Shown here: positions 39,268 through 48,303 of the stretch, in pieces
Layout of the letters: each line of letters starts with the position of its first letter
Position numbering within the stretch: the first letter of the stretch is position 1
From: Ralstonia insidiosa
Lineage (GTDB): Bacteria; Pseudomonadota; Gammaproteobacteria; Burkholderiales; Burkholderiaceae
DNA: 64,000 bases
Direction: 5' to 3'
NCBI RefSeq assembly: GCF_008801405.1
Contig: NZ_VZPV01000001.1
Span: 3,471,845 to 3,535,844 of the forward strand
The notes under the pieces: model-generated
Databases searched by the model: none
The model's input: only the letters and a program-made list of their open reading frames with translations
What the model was told of the DNA's origin: nothing
Made by a program: the position numbers and the translations under genes

Positions 39268-39290
39268 AAGGCACCTTCGGGTGCCTTTTT
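39268..39290 (+). terminator. Terminator after the porin gene
   Basis: AAGGCACC (39268-39275), TTCG tetraloop, GGTGCCTT (39280-39287) running into five T. Confidence 0.95.
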
Positions 39291-39381
39291 GCATGGCCGC
39301 ACGCTATGCTCTGGCGGGCCGCCCGATGCATGATGGGCGGCCCTCATAACGACAACAACGCGAACCCCACGGGAGACCTGC

Positions 39382-40710
39382 ATGTCCTCTTCGACGCCTT
39401 CTACCTTGGCAGCGCCTGCCGCCGACACAGCCACCGATGCCGCCACCCAAGCAAGCCGCTCGCGCATCGTCTTTGCGAGCTTCATCGGCACGGCCATCGA
39501 GTTCTACGATTTCTACGTCTACGCCACGGCCGCTGCGCTGGTGATCGGACCGGTGTTCTTCCCGCATGGCTCGGCCACGGCGCAGGCGCTGTCGGCCTTC
39601 GTCACGTTCGGCATCGCCTTTATTGCGCGACCGATCGGCTCGTTCCTGTTCGGTCACTTTGGTGATCGCATTGGGCGCAAATCGACGCTGGTGGCCTCGC
39701 TGCTGGTGATGGGCGTCTCGACCACGCTGATTGGGCTGGTGCCGGGATACGACAGCATCGGCACATTGGCGCCCGTCCTGCTGTGCATCTTGCGCTTTGG
39801 CCAGGGCATCGGCCTGGGCGGCGAATGGGGCGGCGCAGCGCTGCTGGCAACGGAGAACGCACCGGCCGGCAAGCGCGCGTGGTTCGGCATGTTTCCGCAG
39901 CTTGGGCCGTCGGTAGGTTTCCTGGCCTCGAACGGATTGTTCTTCGGATTGGCGGTCGCCCTGTCGGACGAGCAGTTCCGCAGCTGGGGCTGGCGCGTGC
40001 CGTTCCTGGTAAGCGCGGTGCTAGTGGCACTGGGCCTGTACGTGCGCTTGAAGATTGCGGAAACGCCGGCCTTCCAGGCCGCCATCGACCGGCAGGAGCG
40101 CGTAAAGGTACCGGTTGCCGAACTGCTGTCGCGCCACTGGTGGCCGACGCTGCTGGGCGCACTGGCCATGGTGGTCTGCTACACGCTGTTCTATATCTCG
40201 ACGGTGTTCTCGCTGTCGTACGGCGTGAGCACGCTGCATTTCTCGCGCCCCGAATTCCTTGGGCTGCTGTGCCTGGCAGTGGTGTTCATGGGGCTGGCGA
40301 CGCCGCTCTCGGCCCTGGCATCCGACCGCTTCGGGCGCAAGCCGGTGCTGATCGTAGGCATCATCGCGGCCATCCTGTCAGGCTTCACGATGGCACCGCT
40401 GCTGGGTAGCGGGTCGACGCCGCTGGTCGCGCTGTTCCTCATCATCGAGCTGTTCTTGATGGGCGTGACCTTTGCACCGATGGGCGCGCTGCTGCCGGAG
40501 CTGTTCCCGACCCACGTGCGCTACACAGGCGCCGGCGTGTCGTACAACCTGGGCGGCATTCTCGGGGCGTCGATTGCGCCGTACATCGCGCAGGTGCTGG
40601 CCTCGCAAGGTGGCCTGAGCTGGGTGGGCATGTATGTGTCGGTGGCGGCAACGGTTAGCCTGATCGGCGTGCTGTGCATGCGTGAGACGCGCGATACGCA
40701 GTTGATGTAA
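39382..40710 (+). CDS. MFS transporter, metabolite:H+ symporter (MHS) family
   Basis: A 442-residue 12-TM permease. After a 25-residue polar N-terminus, IVFASFIGTAIEFYDFYVYA is the typical first helix of the MHS subgroup (ProP/ShiA/KgtP/YhjE). The loop 2-3 motif GHFGDRIGRKS and its half-repeat ASDRFGRKPVL in loop 8-9 are present, as is FGQGIGLGGEWGGAALLATENAP. Substrates of the group include proline/betaine, shikimate and dicarboxylates; the specificity cannot be read here. GGGAG precedes the ATG. Confidence 0.92.
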   Translation: MSSSTPSTLAAPAADTATDAATQASRSRIVFASFIGTAIEFYDFYVYATAAALVIGPVFFPHGSATAQALSAFVTFGIAFIARPIGSFLFGHFGDRIGRKSTLVASLLVMGVSTTLIGLVPGYDSIGTLAPVLLCILRFGQGIGLGGEWGGAALLATENAPAGKRAWFGMFPQLGPSVGFLASNGLFFGLAVALSDEQFRSWGWRVPFLVSAVLVALGLYVRLKIAETPAFQAAIDRQERVKVPVAELLSRHWWPTLLGALAMVVCYTLFYISTVFSLSYGVSTLHFSRPEFLGLLCLAVVFMGLATPLSALASDRFGRKPVLIVGIIAAILSGFTMAPLLGSGSTPLVALFLIIELFLMGVTFAPMGALLPELFPTHVRYTGAGVSYNLGGILGASIAPYIAQVLASQGGLSWVGMYVSVAATVSLIGVLCMRETRDTQLM

Positions 40711-40744
40711 CCCGAACCCATCCGAACATCTCAAGCGGCATGGC

Positions 40745-40768
40745 GCCAGGCAAAGCGATTTGCCTGGC
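40745..40768. terminator. 10-bp hairpin between convergent genes
   Basis: GCCAGGCAAA (40745-40754), GCGA, TTTGCCTGGC (40759-40768). No T-run on either side, but its position between convergent MFS and arfB genes fits a transcript-end structure. Confidence 0.5.
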
Positions 40769-40775
40769 ATCGCGC

Positions 40776-41210
40776 TTAATCCCAAGAGGTGGGGCCGGAA
40801 CGCCCGCGCTTGATGCCACTACGCACACGCTTGCCTTCCAGGCGGCGGGCCTTGGCCGCGCGGGTCGGCTTGGTGGCAATACGTGACTTGGGTACGGACA
40901 GCCCAGCCGCAATGAATGCGGCCAAACGTTCACGGGCATCCTGGCGGTTACGGTCTTGGGTGCGAAACCGTTGCGCATCAATCACGAACACACCCTCGTC
41001 GGTCAAACGGCGGTCGCGCTTTGCCAGCAGGCGGGCGCGCAACGCTTCGGGCAACGAGGGCGATTGGGCGATGTCAAAACGCAGTTCCACCGCCGTGGAC
41101 ACCTTGTTCACGTTCTGCCCGCCCGCCCCGCTCGCGCGCACAAAGCGCTCGACCAGTTCCGTATCAGGAATGGTCAGATCTGGCGTGATTTGGAGATCTG
41201 TGCTGGGCAT
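40776..41210 (-). CDS. arfB: Alternative ribosome-rescue factor ArfB (peptidyl-tRNA hydrolase)
   Basis: A 144-residue RF-1-like protein. The catalytic GGQ is in RASGAGGQNVNKVSTAVELRF (about residues 30-32). The basic C-terminal tail (KARRLEGKRVRSGIKRGR) enters the empty mRNA channel of stalled ribosomes. No codon-recognition domain is present, separating it from true release factors. Divergent from the hemolysin-III gene (145 bp). Confidence 0.94.
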   Translation of the reverse strand: MPSTDLQITPDLTIPDTELVERFVRASGAGGQNVNKVSTAVELRFDIAQSPSLPEALRARLLAKRDRRLTDEGVFVIDAQRFRTQDRNRQDARERLAAFIAAGLSVPKSRIATKPTRAAKARRLEGKRVRSGIKRGRSGPTSWD

Positions 41211-41355
41211 TTAGGGATTGTAAGGTGGGGGCCGCTGTGGGCTTGGTTGGCCACGGCATCAAGGCACGCCAATCGAAACATGCCAACGCGTGCAAAAATA
41301 ACGCCTTCGCATTCGCACGATTGCACGCCCACCACGCCTTCCCGGAGATCCACGC

Positions 41356-41973
41356 ATGTATCACGGAGAACGTTTCAATGGCTTCAGCCACCTGGCCGGG
41401 GCCATCCTTGCCACTGCCGGCATGGCGGTGCTGGTGACATCGTCGGCGCTGCACCACGATGCCTGGAAGGTGGTCAGCTCCGTGGTCTACGGCACCACGC
41501 TGGTCCTGCTGTACACGATCTCGACGCTGTATCACAGCCTGCGCGGCCCGGCCAAGGCCGTCCTGCAGCGGCTGGACTATTGCGCCATCTACCTGTTGAT
41601 TGCCGGCAGCTACACGCCGTTTGCGCTGGTGACGCTGCGCGGCCCGTGGGGCTGGACGCTGTTCGGGGTCAACTGGGCGCTGGCGGCCATCGGCATTGTG
41701 CAGGAACTCTGGATCGGCCGCCGCACGCGCCTGTTCTCGCTGCTGATCTACGTGGTGATGGGGTGGCTGGTGCTGTTTGCCATGGGGCCGCTGGCAGCTG
41801 CATTGCCTGCGCCGGGTCTGTGGTGGCTGGTGGCGGGCGGTGCGCTCTATACCGCTGGCGTCGGGTTCTTCCTCTTCGACGAGAAAGTACGGCACTTCCA
41901 CGGCATCTGGCACCTGTTCGTGCTGGCAGGCAGCGTGTGCCAGTTCATCAGCATCCTGCTGTACGTGGGCTGA
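41356..41973 (+). CDS. Hemolysin III family membrane protein (PAQR-type)
   Basis: A 205-residue protein with seven predicted transmembrane segments. Family landmarks are ERFNGFSHLAGAILA at the N-terminus, TLYHSLRG (His, Ser), RLDYCAIYLLIAGSYTPF, and the C-terminal HFHGIWHLFVLAGSVCQF, which bring together the conserved histidines of the bacterial TrhA/YqfA proteins. A zinc-linked hydrolase or membrane-homeostasis role is proposed for the superfamily; 'hemolysin' is historical. Followed by a bidirectional terminator. Confidence 0.9.
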   Translation: MYHGERFNGFSHLAGAILATAGMAVLVTSSALHHDAWKVVSSVVYGTTLVLLYTISTLYHSLRGPAKAVLQRLDYCAIYLLIAGSYTPFALVTLRGPWGWTLFGVNWALAAIGIVQELWIGRRTRLFSLLIYVVMGWLVLFAMGPLAAALPAPGLWWLVAGGALYTAGVGFFLFDEKVRHFHGIWHLFVLAGSVCQFISILLYVG

Positions 41974-41988
41974 CCCGCCGCAACACGT

Positions 41989-42018
41989 AAAAAAGCCGCG
42001 ATCTCTCGCGGCTTTTTC
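41989..42018. terminator. Bidirectional terminator, hemolysin-III gene / fadD
   Basis: GCCGCGA (41995-42001), TCTC, TCGCGGC (42006-42012), flanked by A6 on the left and T5 on the right. It serves both convergent genes. Confidence 0.93.
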
Positions 42019-42045
42019 TTTGCGCCTACGCAGAGTTACGCAGAC

Positions 42046-43755
42046 TCAGGCACGCTTCTTCAACGCCTCATCCCGCAGTTCGCGGCGCAGGATCTTGCCG
42101 ACGTTGGTCTTCGGCAGCTCGTTGCGGAATTCGATGAACTTCGGACGCTTGTAGCCGGTGAGCTGCTCCTTGCAGAACTCCTGCAGCTTCTCTTCGGTGA
42201 GCGTCGGGTCACGGCGCACCACGAACAGTTTGACGACCTCACCCGAGTGCACGTCCGGTACGCCCACGGCGGCCACTTCCAGCACGCCCGGGCACATTGC
42301 CACCACGCCTTCGACCTCGTTCGGGTACACGTTGAAGCCTGACACCAGGATCATGTCCTTCTTGCGATCGACGATCTTGGTGTAGCCGCGCTCGTCCATC
42401 ACACCCACGTCGCCGGTCTTGAAGAAGCCGTCGGCGTACATGACCTTGGCGGTTTCGTCGGGGCGCTTCCAGTAGCCGGCCATGACCTGCGGGCCGCGGA
42501 TGCAGATTTCACCCGCCTGGCCGATCGGCAGATCGCGGCCTTCGTCGTCGCGGATGGCGATTTCGGTGCCCGGAATCGGCAAGCCGACGGTGCCCGAGAA
42601 CTTGTCGGTATCGGTTGGGTTGCAGATGGCCGACGGCGAGGTTTCCGACAGGCCGTAGCCCTCGATGATCGGGCAGCCCGTCACCTCCAGCCACTTCTTG
42701 GCCACGGCTTCCTGCACCGCCATGCCGCCACCGTTGGCCACGCGCAGGTTGGAGCAGTCAACATCCTTGAACTCGGGGTTGTTCAGCAGCGCGTTGTACA
42801 GCGTGTTCACGGCCGGGAACATGTGGAAGCGGTACTGCTTGAGCACCTTGATGAAGCCCGGGATGTCGCGCGGGTTCGGGATCAGCACCGCCAGCCCGCC
42901 CTTGCGCATCGACAGCAGGCAGCACACCGTCAGCGCGAAGATGTGATACAGCGGCAGCGCGGTGATCGTGACGATTTCTTCGTCGGCAGCCAGCATGCGA
43001 CCATCGCGGCCGGGCTTGGTGAGCGCCGGATTCATCCACGCCTCGGATTGCAGCACGTTGGCGACGATGTTCCGGTGCAGCAGCGTTGCGCCCTTCGACA
43101 CGCCGGTCGTGCCGCCCGTGTATTGCAGGAAGGCCACGTCGTCCGGGCCGACGGAGGTCGGCTTGAGCGCCAGCTTGGCGCCCTCTTCCAGCGCGGTATT
43201 GAAGCGGATGCAGCTGGGCAATTCCCACGCCGGCACCATCTTCTTGACACTGCGCACGACAAAGTTGACCAGCATGCCCTTGAGGCCGCCGAGCATGTCG
43301 CCCATGCTGGCCACCACGATATGCTTGACCGGGGTGTTGGGCAGCACCTGCTGCAGCGTCGTCGCGAAGTTCTCCAGGATGATGATGGCTTCGGCGCCGC
43401 TGTCCTTGAGCTGGTGTTCCAGCTCGCGCGGGGTGTAGAGCGGGTTGACGTTGACGACCACGTAGCCGGCGCGCAGCACGGCAGCCAGCGCCACCGGGTA
43501 CTGCAGCACGTTCGGCATCATCAGCGCGACGCGGGCGCCGGGCGCCAGGCCACGCGATTGCAGCCAGGCCGCCAGTTGGCGCGAGTACGTATCGATCTCG
43601 CCGTAGGTCAGGACCTTGCCCATGCACTCGAAAGCGCGGCGATTGCGGTTCTTCTGAAAGGAATCTTCAAGCAGATGCGCCAGCGATCGATACTGCGACG
43701 CATCGATGTCGGCGGGCACCCCGGCGGGGTACTGCTTCAGCCACGGTTTATCCAT
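42046..43755 (-). CDS. fadD: Long-chain fatty acid--CoA ligase FadD
   Basis: A 569-residue adenylate-forming enzyme that activates fatty acids for beta-oxidation. The AMP signature YTGGTTGVSKGA is at about residues 212-223. EGYGLSETSP and the hinge/FACS-region DRKKDMILVSGFNVYPNEVE are intact, with the catalytic lysine region near the C-terminus (PKTNVGKILRREL). Start MDKPWLKQYPAGVP is typical of FadD. An operator-like repeat sits 22 bp upstream. Confidence 0.95.
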   Translation of the reverse strand: MDKPWLKQYPAGVPADIDASQYRSLAHLLEDSFQKNRNRRAFECMGKVLTYGEIDTYSRQLAAWLQSRGLAPGARVALMMPNVLQYPVALAAVLRAGYVVVNVNPLYTPRELEHQLKDSGAEAIIILENFATTLQQVLPNTPVKHIVVASMGDMLGGLKGMLVNFVVRSVKKMVPAWELPSCIRFNTALEEGAKLALKPTSVGPDDVAFLQYTGGTTGVSKGATLLHRNIVANVLQSEAWMNPALTKPGRDGRMLAADEEIVTITALPLYHIFALTVCCLLSMRKGGLAVLIPNPRDIPGFIKVLKQYRFHMFPAVNTLYNALLNNPEFKDVDCSNLRVANGGGMAVQEAVAKKWLEVTGCPIIEGYGLSETSPSAICNPTDTDKFSGTVGLPIPGTEIAIRDDEGRDLPIGQAGEICIRGPQVMAGYWKRPDETAKVMYADGFFKTGDVGVMDERGYTKIVDRKKDMILVSGFNVYPNEVEGVVAMCPGVLEVAAVGVPDVHSGEVVKLFVVRRDPTLTEEKLQEFCKEQLTGYKRPKFIEFRNELPKTNVGKILRRELRDEALKKRA

Positions 43756-43776
43756 GGGCGTGTCTCCTGGCGATTG

Positions 43777-43808
43777 TCGATTTTTTCGAATGGTCGTTCG
43801 ATTTTTTC
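43777..43808. promoter_or_regulatory. Operator-like repeat upstream of fadD
   Basis: A direct repeat TCGATTTTTTC occurs at 43777-43787 and 43798-43808, exactly 21 bp (two helical turns) apart. Between them lies an inverted repeat TCGAA (43786-43790), 6 bp, TTCGA (43797-43801). The layout suits a TetR-type dimer acting on fadD; regulator unknown. Confidence 0.6.
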
Positions 43809-43905
43809 CGCATCGTACGCGGATGTTTGTGTCAAAACAATAACTTAGACGGTTCCCTCAGCCCATCGTGCGTGCTTGAAACCGGCGCAGAAACAGCCGC
43901 TGGCA

Positions 43906-45006
43906 TCACTTTTGCGTGACCGCGCCATCTGCCCCAAGCAGCGCCGGCGGAGCCAATGCCCGCAGCGTAGCCTCACGCCTGGGCTTAGGCTCGTGCGCCA
44001 TGGTTTTGACGTCGGCGTAAAAGCGCGCCCAGTCGCCGCCGTCGCGGTGATATAGCGCCGTGAACGCCGGCACCCACTCCAGGTAACTCGCCACGGCGCC
44101 CAGATGCGCATTCGACAGCGGCTGCGCAAACCAACGGTCGTAGCCGGTATAGCCGCCCCAGCTTGCTTTGAGCTTGGCGTAATCCGCTTGCAGGCTCGCG
44201 AAGATGGCGCGTTTGCCGGCGCGCTTCTCATCGTCCGACACGGGGCTGGCGTACAGCGTCTCAAGCCGGTTGCGATAGTCCAGCAACAGGGCGCGGAATT
44301 GTACGCGGCGGGCATCGTATGTGGCGTATTCCGCGCGGACTTCGGGCGTTGCTGCGTCAGCCAGCCAGCGATCAACGCCAATCGTCTCGACTGCGGTGGC
44401 GAAGGATTCATTGAAGGCCGTATCGCCCTTGGCATAGACCACCTGGTGCGCCAGCTCATGGAAGATCAGGCGCGCCAGTTCGCCCTCGGGCAGGCCGACG
44501 AAGGTGTTGAGCAGTGGGTCGTCGAAATAACCCAGTGTGGAATACGCAGGAATGCCGGCCACATCCACGTCCAAACCCTCGGCGCGCAGCGTGTCGGCAT
44601 AGGCCTCTGCGACATTGCGGTCGTAGTAGCCGCGATACGTCACGCAACCGACGACGAGGAAGCACCACTCCTTGAGCTTGACCGACAGCTCCGGCGCGGC
44701 AAACACGTTCCACACCGCAAAGGGGCGCTTGAGGTTGGCGTACACGCGGTAGCTGCCGTTATCTGGCAGCGCCAACTCGCGCGAGGCGTAGATGCGGATG
44801 CTGCGGGCATCCTCCAGCCGCTTGGCGAGCTTGTCGTTGTGCGCGGTGCGGGCGTCTTCGATGGCCTGGTCGATCGGCTCGCGCTGCGCCATCAACGAAA
44901 GGTGCCCGGCGACCGACTGGTAGTAGTAGCCGAGGGTGTCGCAACCAGTCAGCAGTGCCGAGCCGGCCAGCGACAGCACCACGCACAGCGCGCGAACGCC
45001 ACGCAT
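43906..45006 (-). CDS. Lipoprotein zinc aminopeptidase (DUF2265 family)
   Basis: A 366-residue protein with a lipoprotein signal; the lipobox LLTGC places the lipidated Cys at about residue 22. The zinc motif HELAH (in LIFHELAHQVVY, about residues 183-187) and the downstream NESFATAVE glutamate form a gluzincin-type site. This matches the predicted aminopeptidase family (DUF2265), whose substrates are not known. It follows the molybdoenzyme gene by 10 bp, so the two are probably cotranscribed, though no functional link is established. Confidence 0.85.
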   Translation of the reverse strand: MRGVRALCVVLSLAGSALLTGCDTLGYYYQSVAGHLSLMAQREPIDQAIEDARTAHNDKLAKRLEDARSIRIYASRELALPDNGSYRVYANLKRPFAVWNVFAAPELSVKLKEWCFLVVGCVTYRGYYDRNVAEAYADTLRAEGLDVDVAGIPAYSTLGYFDDPLLNTFVGLPEGELARLIFHELAHQVVYAKGDTAFNESFATAVETIGVDRWLADAATPEVRAEYATYDARRVQFRALLLDYRNRLETLYASPVSDDEKRAGKRAIFASLQADYAKLKASWGGYTGYDRWFAQPLSNAHLGAVASYLEWVPAFTALYHRDGGDWARFYADVKTMAHEPKPRREATLRALAPPALLGADGAVTQK

Positions 45007-45016
45007 CGCGGCCTCG

Positions 45017-47107
45017 TCAGGCGGCCTGCGCGACAGGCGCGACCTCGACCAGGCAATCGTAGAAGGTGGGCGCGCGGCCCATGTCGGTCAGGCGCTGGCT
45101 GGTCAGCTCGTTGGCGTTGGTGCCGTCGGGTGCCAGCTTCTTCCACCAGATCGACAGGCCGACGACCACACCGCGCCGCGCGCGATCGGTCACGCGGGCG
45201 CGCGCCTGCATCGTGCCGCGGTCATTGAAGATGCGGACCAGTTCGCCATCGGCCACGCCACGCGGCAGTGCATCGTCAGGGTGGATGTCGAGGTGCGGCT
45301 CGCCTTCGGTGCTGCGCAGGCTGTCGACGTTGACGAAGGTCGAGTTGAGGAAGTTGCGCGCCGGCGGCGAGATCATCGACAGCGGGTAGCGCTTGGCCAG
45401 CTCCGGCGTGCTGATGGCCGATTCGTACGGCGGCACGTAGCCGGGCAACGGGTCGAGGCCGTCCTTCGCCATCAGCTCGGAATAGAACTCGCAGCGGCCG
45501 GACGGCGTGCGATAGCCGCCACGCGCGAGCGGCGCAGCCGGATGCGCCAGCTTCTGCCAGCCCTCGCGCTTGAGCGTGGCCCAGTCGATGTGCGCGGCGG
45601 CCGGATCATCACGGCGGATGGCCTGGGCGGCGATGTCGTCGTCGGACTCGGCGAAGCAGGCATCAGCAAAGCCCATGCGTTGCGCGATGCGGCGGAAGAT
45701 CTCGGTGTTCGGCAGCGACTGGCCCATCGGCGCAATGGCGGCGTTGTTGGCGAGCACGTAGGTGTGGCCGTAGGCCTTGTGCACATCCACGTGTTCGAGC
45801 TGCGTGGTGGCGGGCAGGAGGATGTCAGCGTAGTCAGCGGTGTCGGTCTGGAAGTGCTCCAGCACCACGGTGAAGAGGTCTTCGCGTGCGAAGCCGGCCG
45901 CCACCTTGCGCGAGTCCGGCGCCACGGCCACCGGGTTGCTGTTGTAGACGACCACCGCCTCGACCTTCGGGCCGAACGATGCATCGCCCGTATGCAACAG
46001 CGCATCGCCGATGGTGCTCATATTGATCGTGCGTGGAAGCCCATGGGGCAGCAGGTCCGGGCGCTGCAGCTTGGCGTTGTCGATCGGGAAGAAGCCCGAC
46101 GTCGACAGTTGCAGACCACCCGCCGCATCGCGCCATGCGCCCACTAGCGACGGCAGGCACGCCACCGCACGCACGCCCTGCCCGCCGCCGTGCGCGCGCT
46201 GCATGCCGTAGTTCAGGCGGATGGCTGCCGGCTGCCTGTCGCGCACGACCGTCGTGCCGTACAGCTTGGCGAGCCACTCGATATCCGCCGCATCGACGCC
46301 GCACAGCGTGGCCGCATACTCCGGCGTGTATTGCTGTGCGCGCTCGCGCAGCGCCTCGAAGCCGAGCGTGTGGTTGGCGATGTAGTCGTGATCGAGCAGA
46401 TCATCGCGGATCAGCACGTGCATCATCGCCAGCGCCAGCGCCGCATCGGTGCCCGGGCGCACAGCCAGATGGCGGTGGCACTTCTCGGCCGTCAGCGAGC
46501 GGTATGGGTCAATCGCCACGAGCGTGGCGCCGCGCCGCTTGGCTTCCTGCGCACGCGTCCAGAAATGCAGGTTCGAGGCGATCGGGTTGGCGCCCCAGAT
46601 CAGGATCAGCTTGGCGTCCTGCACATGCTCAATGTCCATGCCGAGGCTCGCGCCGTACGTATAGCGCAGCGCCGTCGCACCGGCCGACGCGCAGATCGTA
46701 CGATCAAGCAGCGACGCGCCCAGCTTGTGGAAGAAGCGCGCGGCCATGCTCTCGCCCTGCACCAACCCCATGGTGCCGGCGTAGCTGTACGGGAGGATGC
46801 CTTCCGGGTTGCGCGCCGCAATGTCGCCCAGGCGCGTGGCGATGGTGTCGAGCGCCTCGTCCCACGTGATGGGTTCGAACTTGCCCTCACCTTTGGCACC
46901 CACGCGCTTCATCGGCGTGAGCAGGCGGTTCGGGTGGTACGTGCGTTCGGCGTAGCGGTTGACCTTGGTGCACAGCACGCCGGCCGTGGTCGGGTGATCC
47001 GGGTCGCCCTGCACGCGGGTGGCGCGGCCGTCTTCCACGGTGACGAGCAAGGCACAGGTGTCGGGGCAATCGTGCGGGCAAGCCGCACGGATGACTTGGG
47101 TGGACAT
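45017..47107 (-). CDS. Molybdopterin-dependent oxidoreductase, single subunit
   Basis: A 696-residue DMSO-reductase-superfamily enzyme. The N-terminal [4Fe-4S] ligands are Cys10, Cys14, Cys18 and Cys46 (CPHDCPDTC ... GVLC). The segment RTICASAGATALRYTYG places a cysteine (about 139) where NapA/FdhF-like enzymes carry the Mo ligand. The C-terminal molydop-binding domain holds VNVDSLRSTEGEPHLDIHPDDA and ARVTDRARRGVV. There is no Tat signal and no electron-transfer subunit nearby, so it is probably cytoplasmic. Substrate unknown. Confidence 0.88.
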   Translation of the reverse strand: MSTQVIRAACPHDCPDTCALLVTVEDGRATRVQGDPDHPTTAGVLCTKVNRYAERTYHPNRLLTPMKRVGAKGEGKFEPITWDEALDTIATRLGDIAARNPEGILPYSYAGTMGLVQGESMAARFFHKLGASLLDRTICASAGATALRYTYGASLGMDIEHVQDAKLILIWGANPIASNLHFWTRAQEAKRRGATLVAIDPYRSLTAEKCHRHLAVRPGTDAALALAMMHVLIRDDLLDHDYIANHTLGFEALRERAQQYTPEYAATLCGVDAADIEWLAKLYGTTVVRDRQPAAIRLNYGMQRAHGGGQGVRAVACLPSLVGAWRDAAGGLQLSTSGFFPIDNAKLQRPDLLPHGLPRTINMSTIGDALLHTGDASFGPKVEAVVVYNSNPVAVAPDSRKVAAGFAREDLFTVVLEHFQTDTADYADILLPATTQLEHVDVHKAYGHTYVLANNAAIAPMGQSLPNTEIFRRIAQRMGFADACFAESDDDIAAQAIRRDDPAAAHIDWATLKREGWQKLAHPAAPLARGGYRTPSGRCEFYSELMAKDGLDPLPGYVPPYESAISTPELAKRYPLSMISPPARNFLNSTFVNVDSLRSTEGEPHLDIHPDDALPRGVADGELVRIFNDRGTMQARARVTDRARRGVVVGLSIWWKKLAPDGTNANELTSQRLTDMGRAPTFYDCLVEVAPVAQAA

Positions 47108-47179
47108 CGGGGACTCCGGAGTGGGGTGGCGGCCGCATAACGTGCGTGACCGCGATGATCCGGAAATTGTAATCGCCCG

Positions 47180-48181
47180 CTACGCGCCACGCAGCGGGGT
47201 GGAACCCCGCGTCACCAAGCGCCCTGTCAGCAAGACGCGCCGGATGGGCAAGTCAGGTTGCGCAAGGCGATCCTGCAACATCGCCATCGCCATGCGACCG
47301 ATGTCATACACCGGTTGCTCGATCACGGTGATACCGGGGCCAGCCAGTTCCGTCCACGGCTCGTTGTCAAACCCGGCCACGGCGATGTCGCGCGGCACTT
47401 CCAGCGACAGGCGGCGCAGCGCCCGCAGCACGCCCAACAGCGATTGCGCGTTACTGGCGACCAGCGCGTCGGGGCGTTCGCCCGACTGTTCACTCGCCGA
47501 TAGCCATGCCAGCGTCTCGGCCTCGGCGGCCTCGGCGGTGGGCAGGATGAAGCGCGCCTCGGCCGTCAGCCCATTGCGCGCCAGTGCGGCGGCGAAGCCG
47601 GCCTGGCGCTCGGCCCCGGTGCTGCTGGTGCGCCCGAACAGCCCGCCGATGCGGCGATAGCCCTGCGATGCCAAGTGCTCAGCTAAACCCTGCGCGGCCT
47701 GCTGGTTGTCGAGCACCACAGCATCCACACCACATGCCGGGCCGGCGCGGTCGATCAGCACCATGGGGTAGCCCAGGTCCACCGGTTGCTGCGCTTCGGC
47801 AATCCCCCGTGTGGGCGAAAGGATCACCCCGGTCACGCGCTCCTCCGCCATCAGGCGCAGGTACATCGCCTCCTTCTCGGGGTCTTCATCGGAATTGCAG
47901 AGGATCACGCGCAGACCAGCGGCGTAGGCGGCGTCTTCCACCGCGCGGCTGACGCTGGTGAAGAACGGGTTGCGGATGTCCGACACGATCAGCCCGACCG
48001 TCTGCGCCTGCTGCGAGCGCAGCCGCCGCGCCGACAGGTTCGGCCGATACCCTGACGCCGCCACGGCCGCATCGACGCGCTTGCGCAATTCCACGCTCAC
48101 TGGGCCGCCGGCCAGCGCACGCGACACGGTCGCCACCGACACACCCGCCGCCGCCGCCACGTCCTTAATCCGAACCGTCAT
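47180..48181 (-). CDS. fruR: LacI-family regulator of the fructose PTS operon
   Basis: A 333-residue LacI/GalR protein. The N-terminal HTH is IKDVAAAAGVSVATVSRALAG; the hinge is YRPNLSARRLRSQQ. A periplasmic-binding-protein-like effector domain follows. It is divergent from fruBKA. A palindrome 2 bp ahead of its ATG matches one in the fruB promoter, pointing to control of both genes. The likely inducer is fructose 1-phosphate or fructose 1,6-bisphosphate (inference from homologues). Confidence 0.85.
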   Translation of the reverse strand: MTVRIKDVAAAAGVSVATVSRALAGGPVSVELRKRVDAAVAASGYRPNLSARRLRSQQAQTVGLIVSDIRNPFFTSVSRAVEDAAYAAGLRVILCNSDEDPEKEAMYLRLMAEERVTGVILSPTRGIAEAQQPVDLGYPMVLIDRAGPACGVDAVVLDNQQAAQGLAEHLASQGYRRIGGLFGRTSSTGAERQAGFAAALARNGLTAEARFILPTAEAAEAETLAWLSASEQSGERPDALVASNAQSLLGVLRALRRLSLEVPRDIAVAGFDNEPWTELAGPGITVIEQPVYDIGRMAMAMLQDRLAQPDLPIRRVLLTGRLVTRGSTPLRGA

Positions 48182-48183
48182 GC

Positions 48184-48197
48184 TGAAATCGTTTCCA
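48184..48197. promoter_or_regulatory. FruR operator 1 (fruR side)
   Basis: TGAAATCGTTTCCA, a LacI-type palindrome centred on CG. It ends 2 bp before the fruR ATG and lies downstream of the fruR -10. Confidence 0.75.
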
Positions 48198-48207
48198 CAA
48201 AAACCTC

Positions 48208-48236
48208 ATGATAGCGAAAGGCGACACAGCCACCAA
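48208..48236 (-). promoter_or_regulatory. sigma70 promoter of fruR
   Basis: TTGGTG (48236-48231), 17-bp spacer, TATCAT (48213-48208). Start near 48201, giving a leader of about 20 nt that contains operator 1. Confidence 0.65.
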
Positions 48237-48303
48237 TGTCGACGCCTCTCAGGGAAAACCCCGTAAACAGCGGAATCACCGTCACTTTACGCGGCGGCGC
48301 ACA

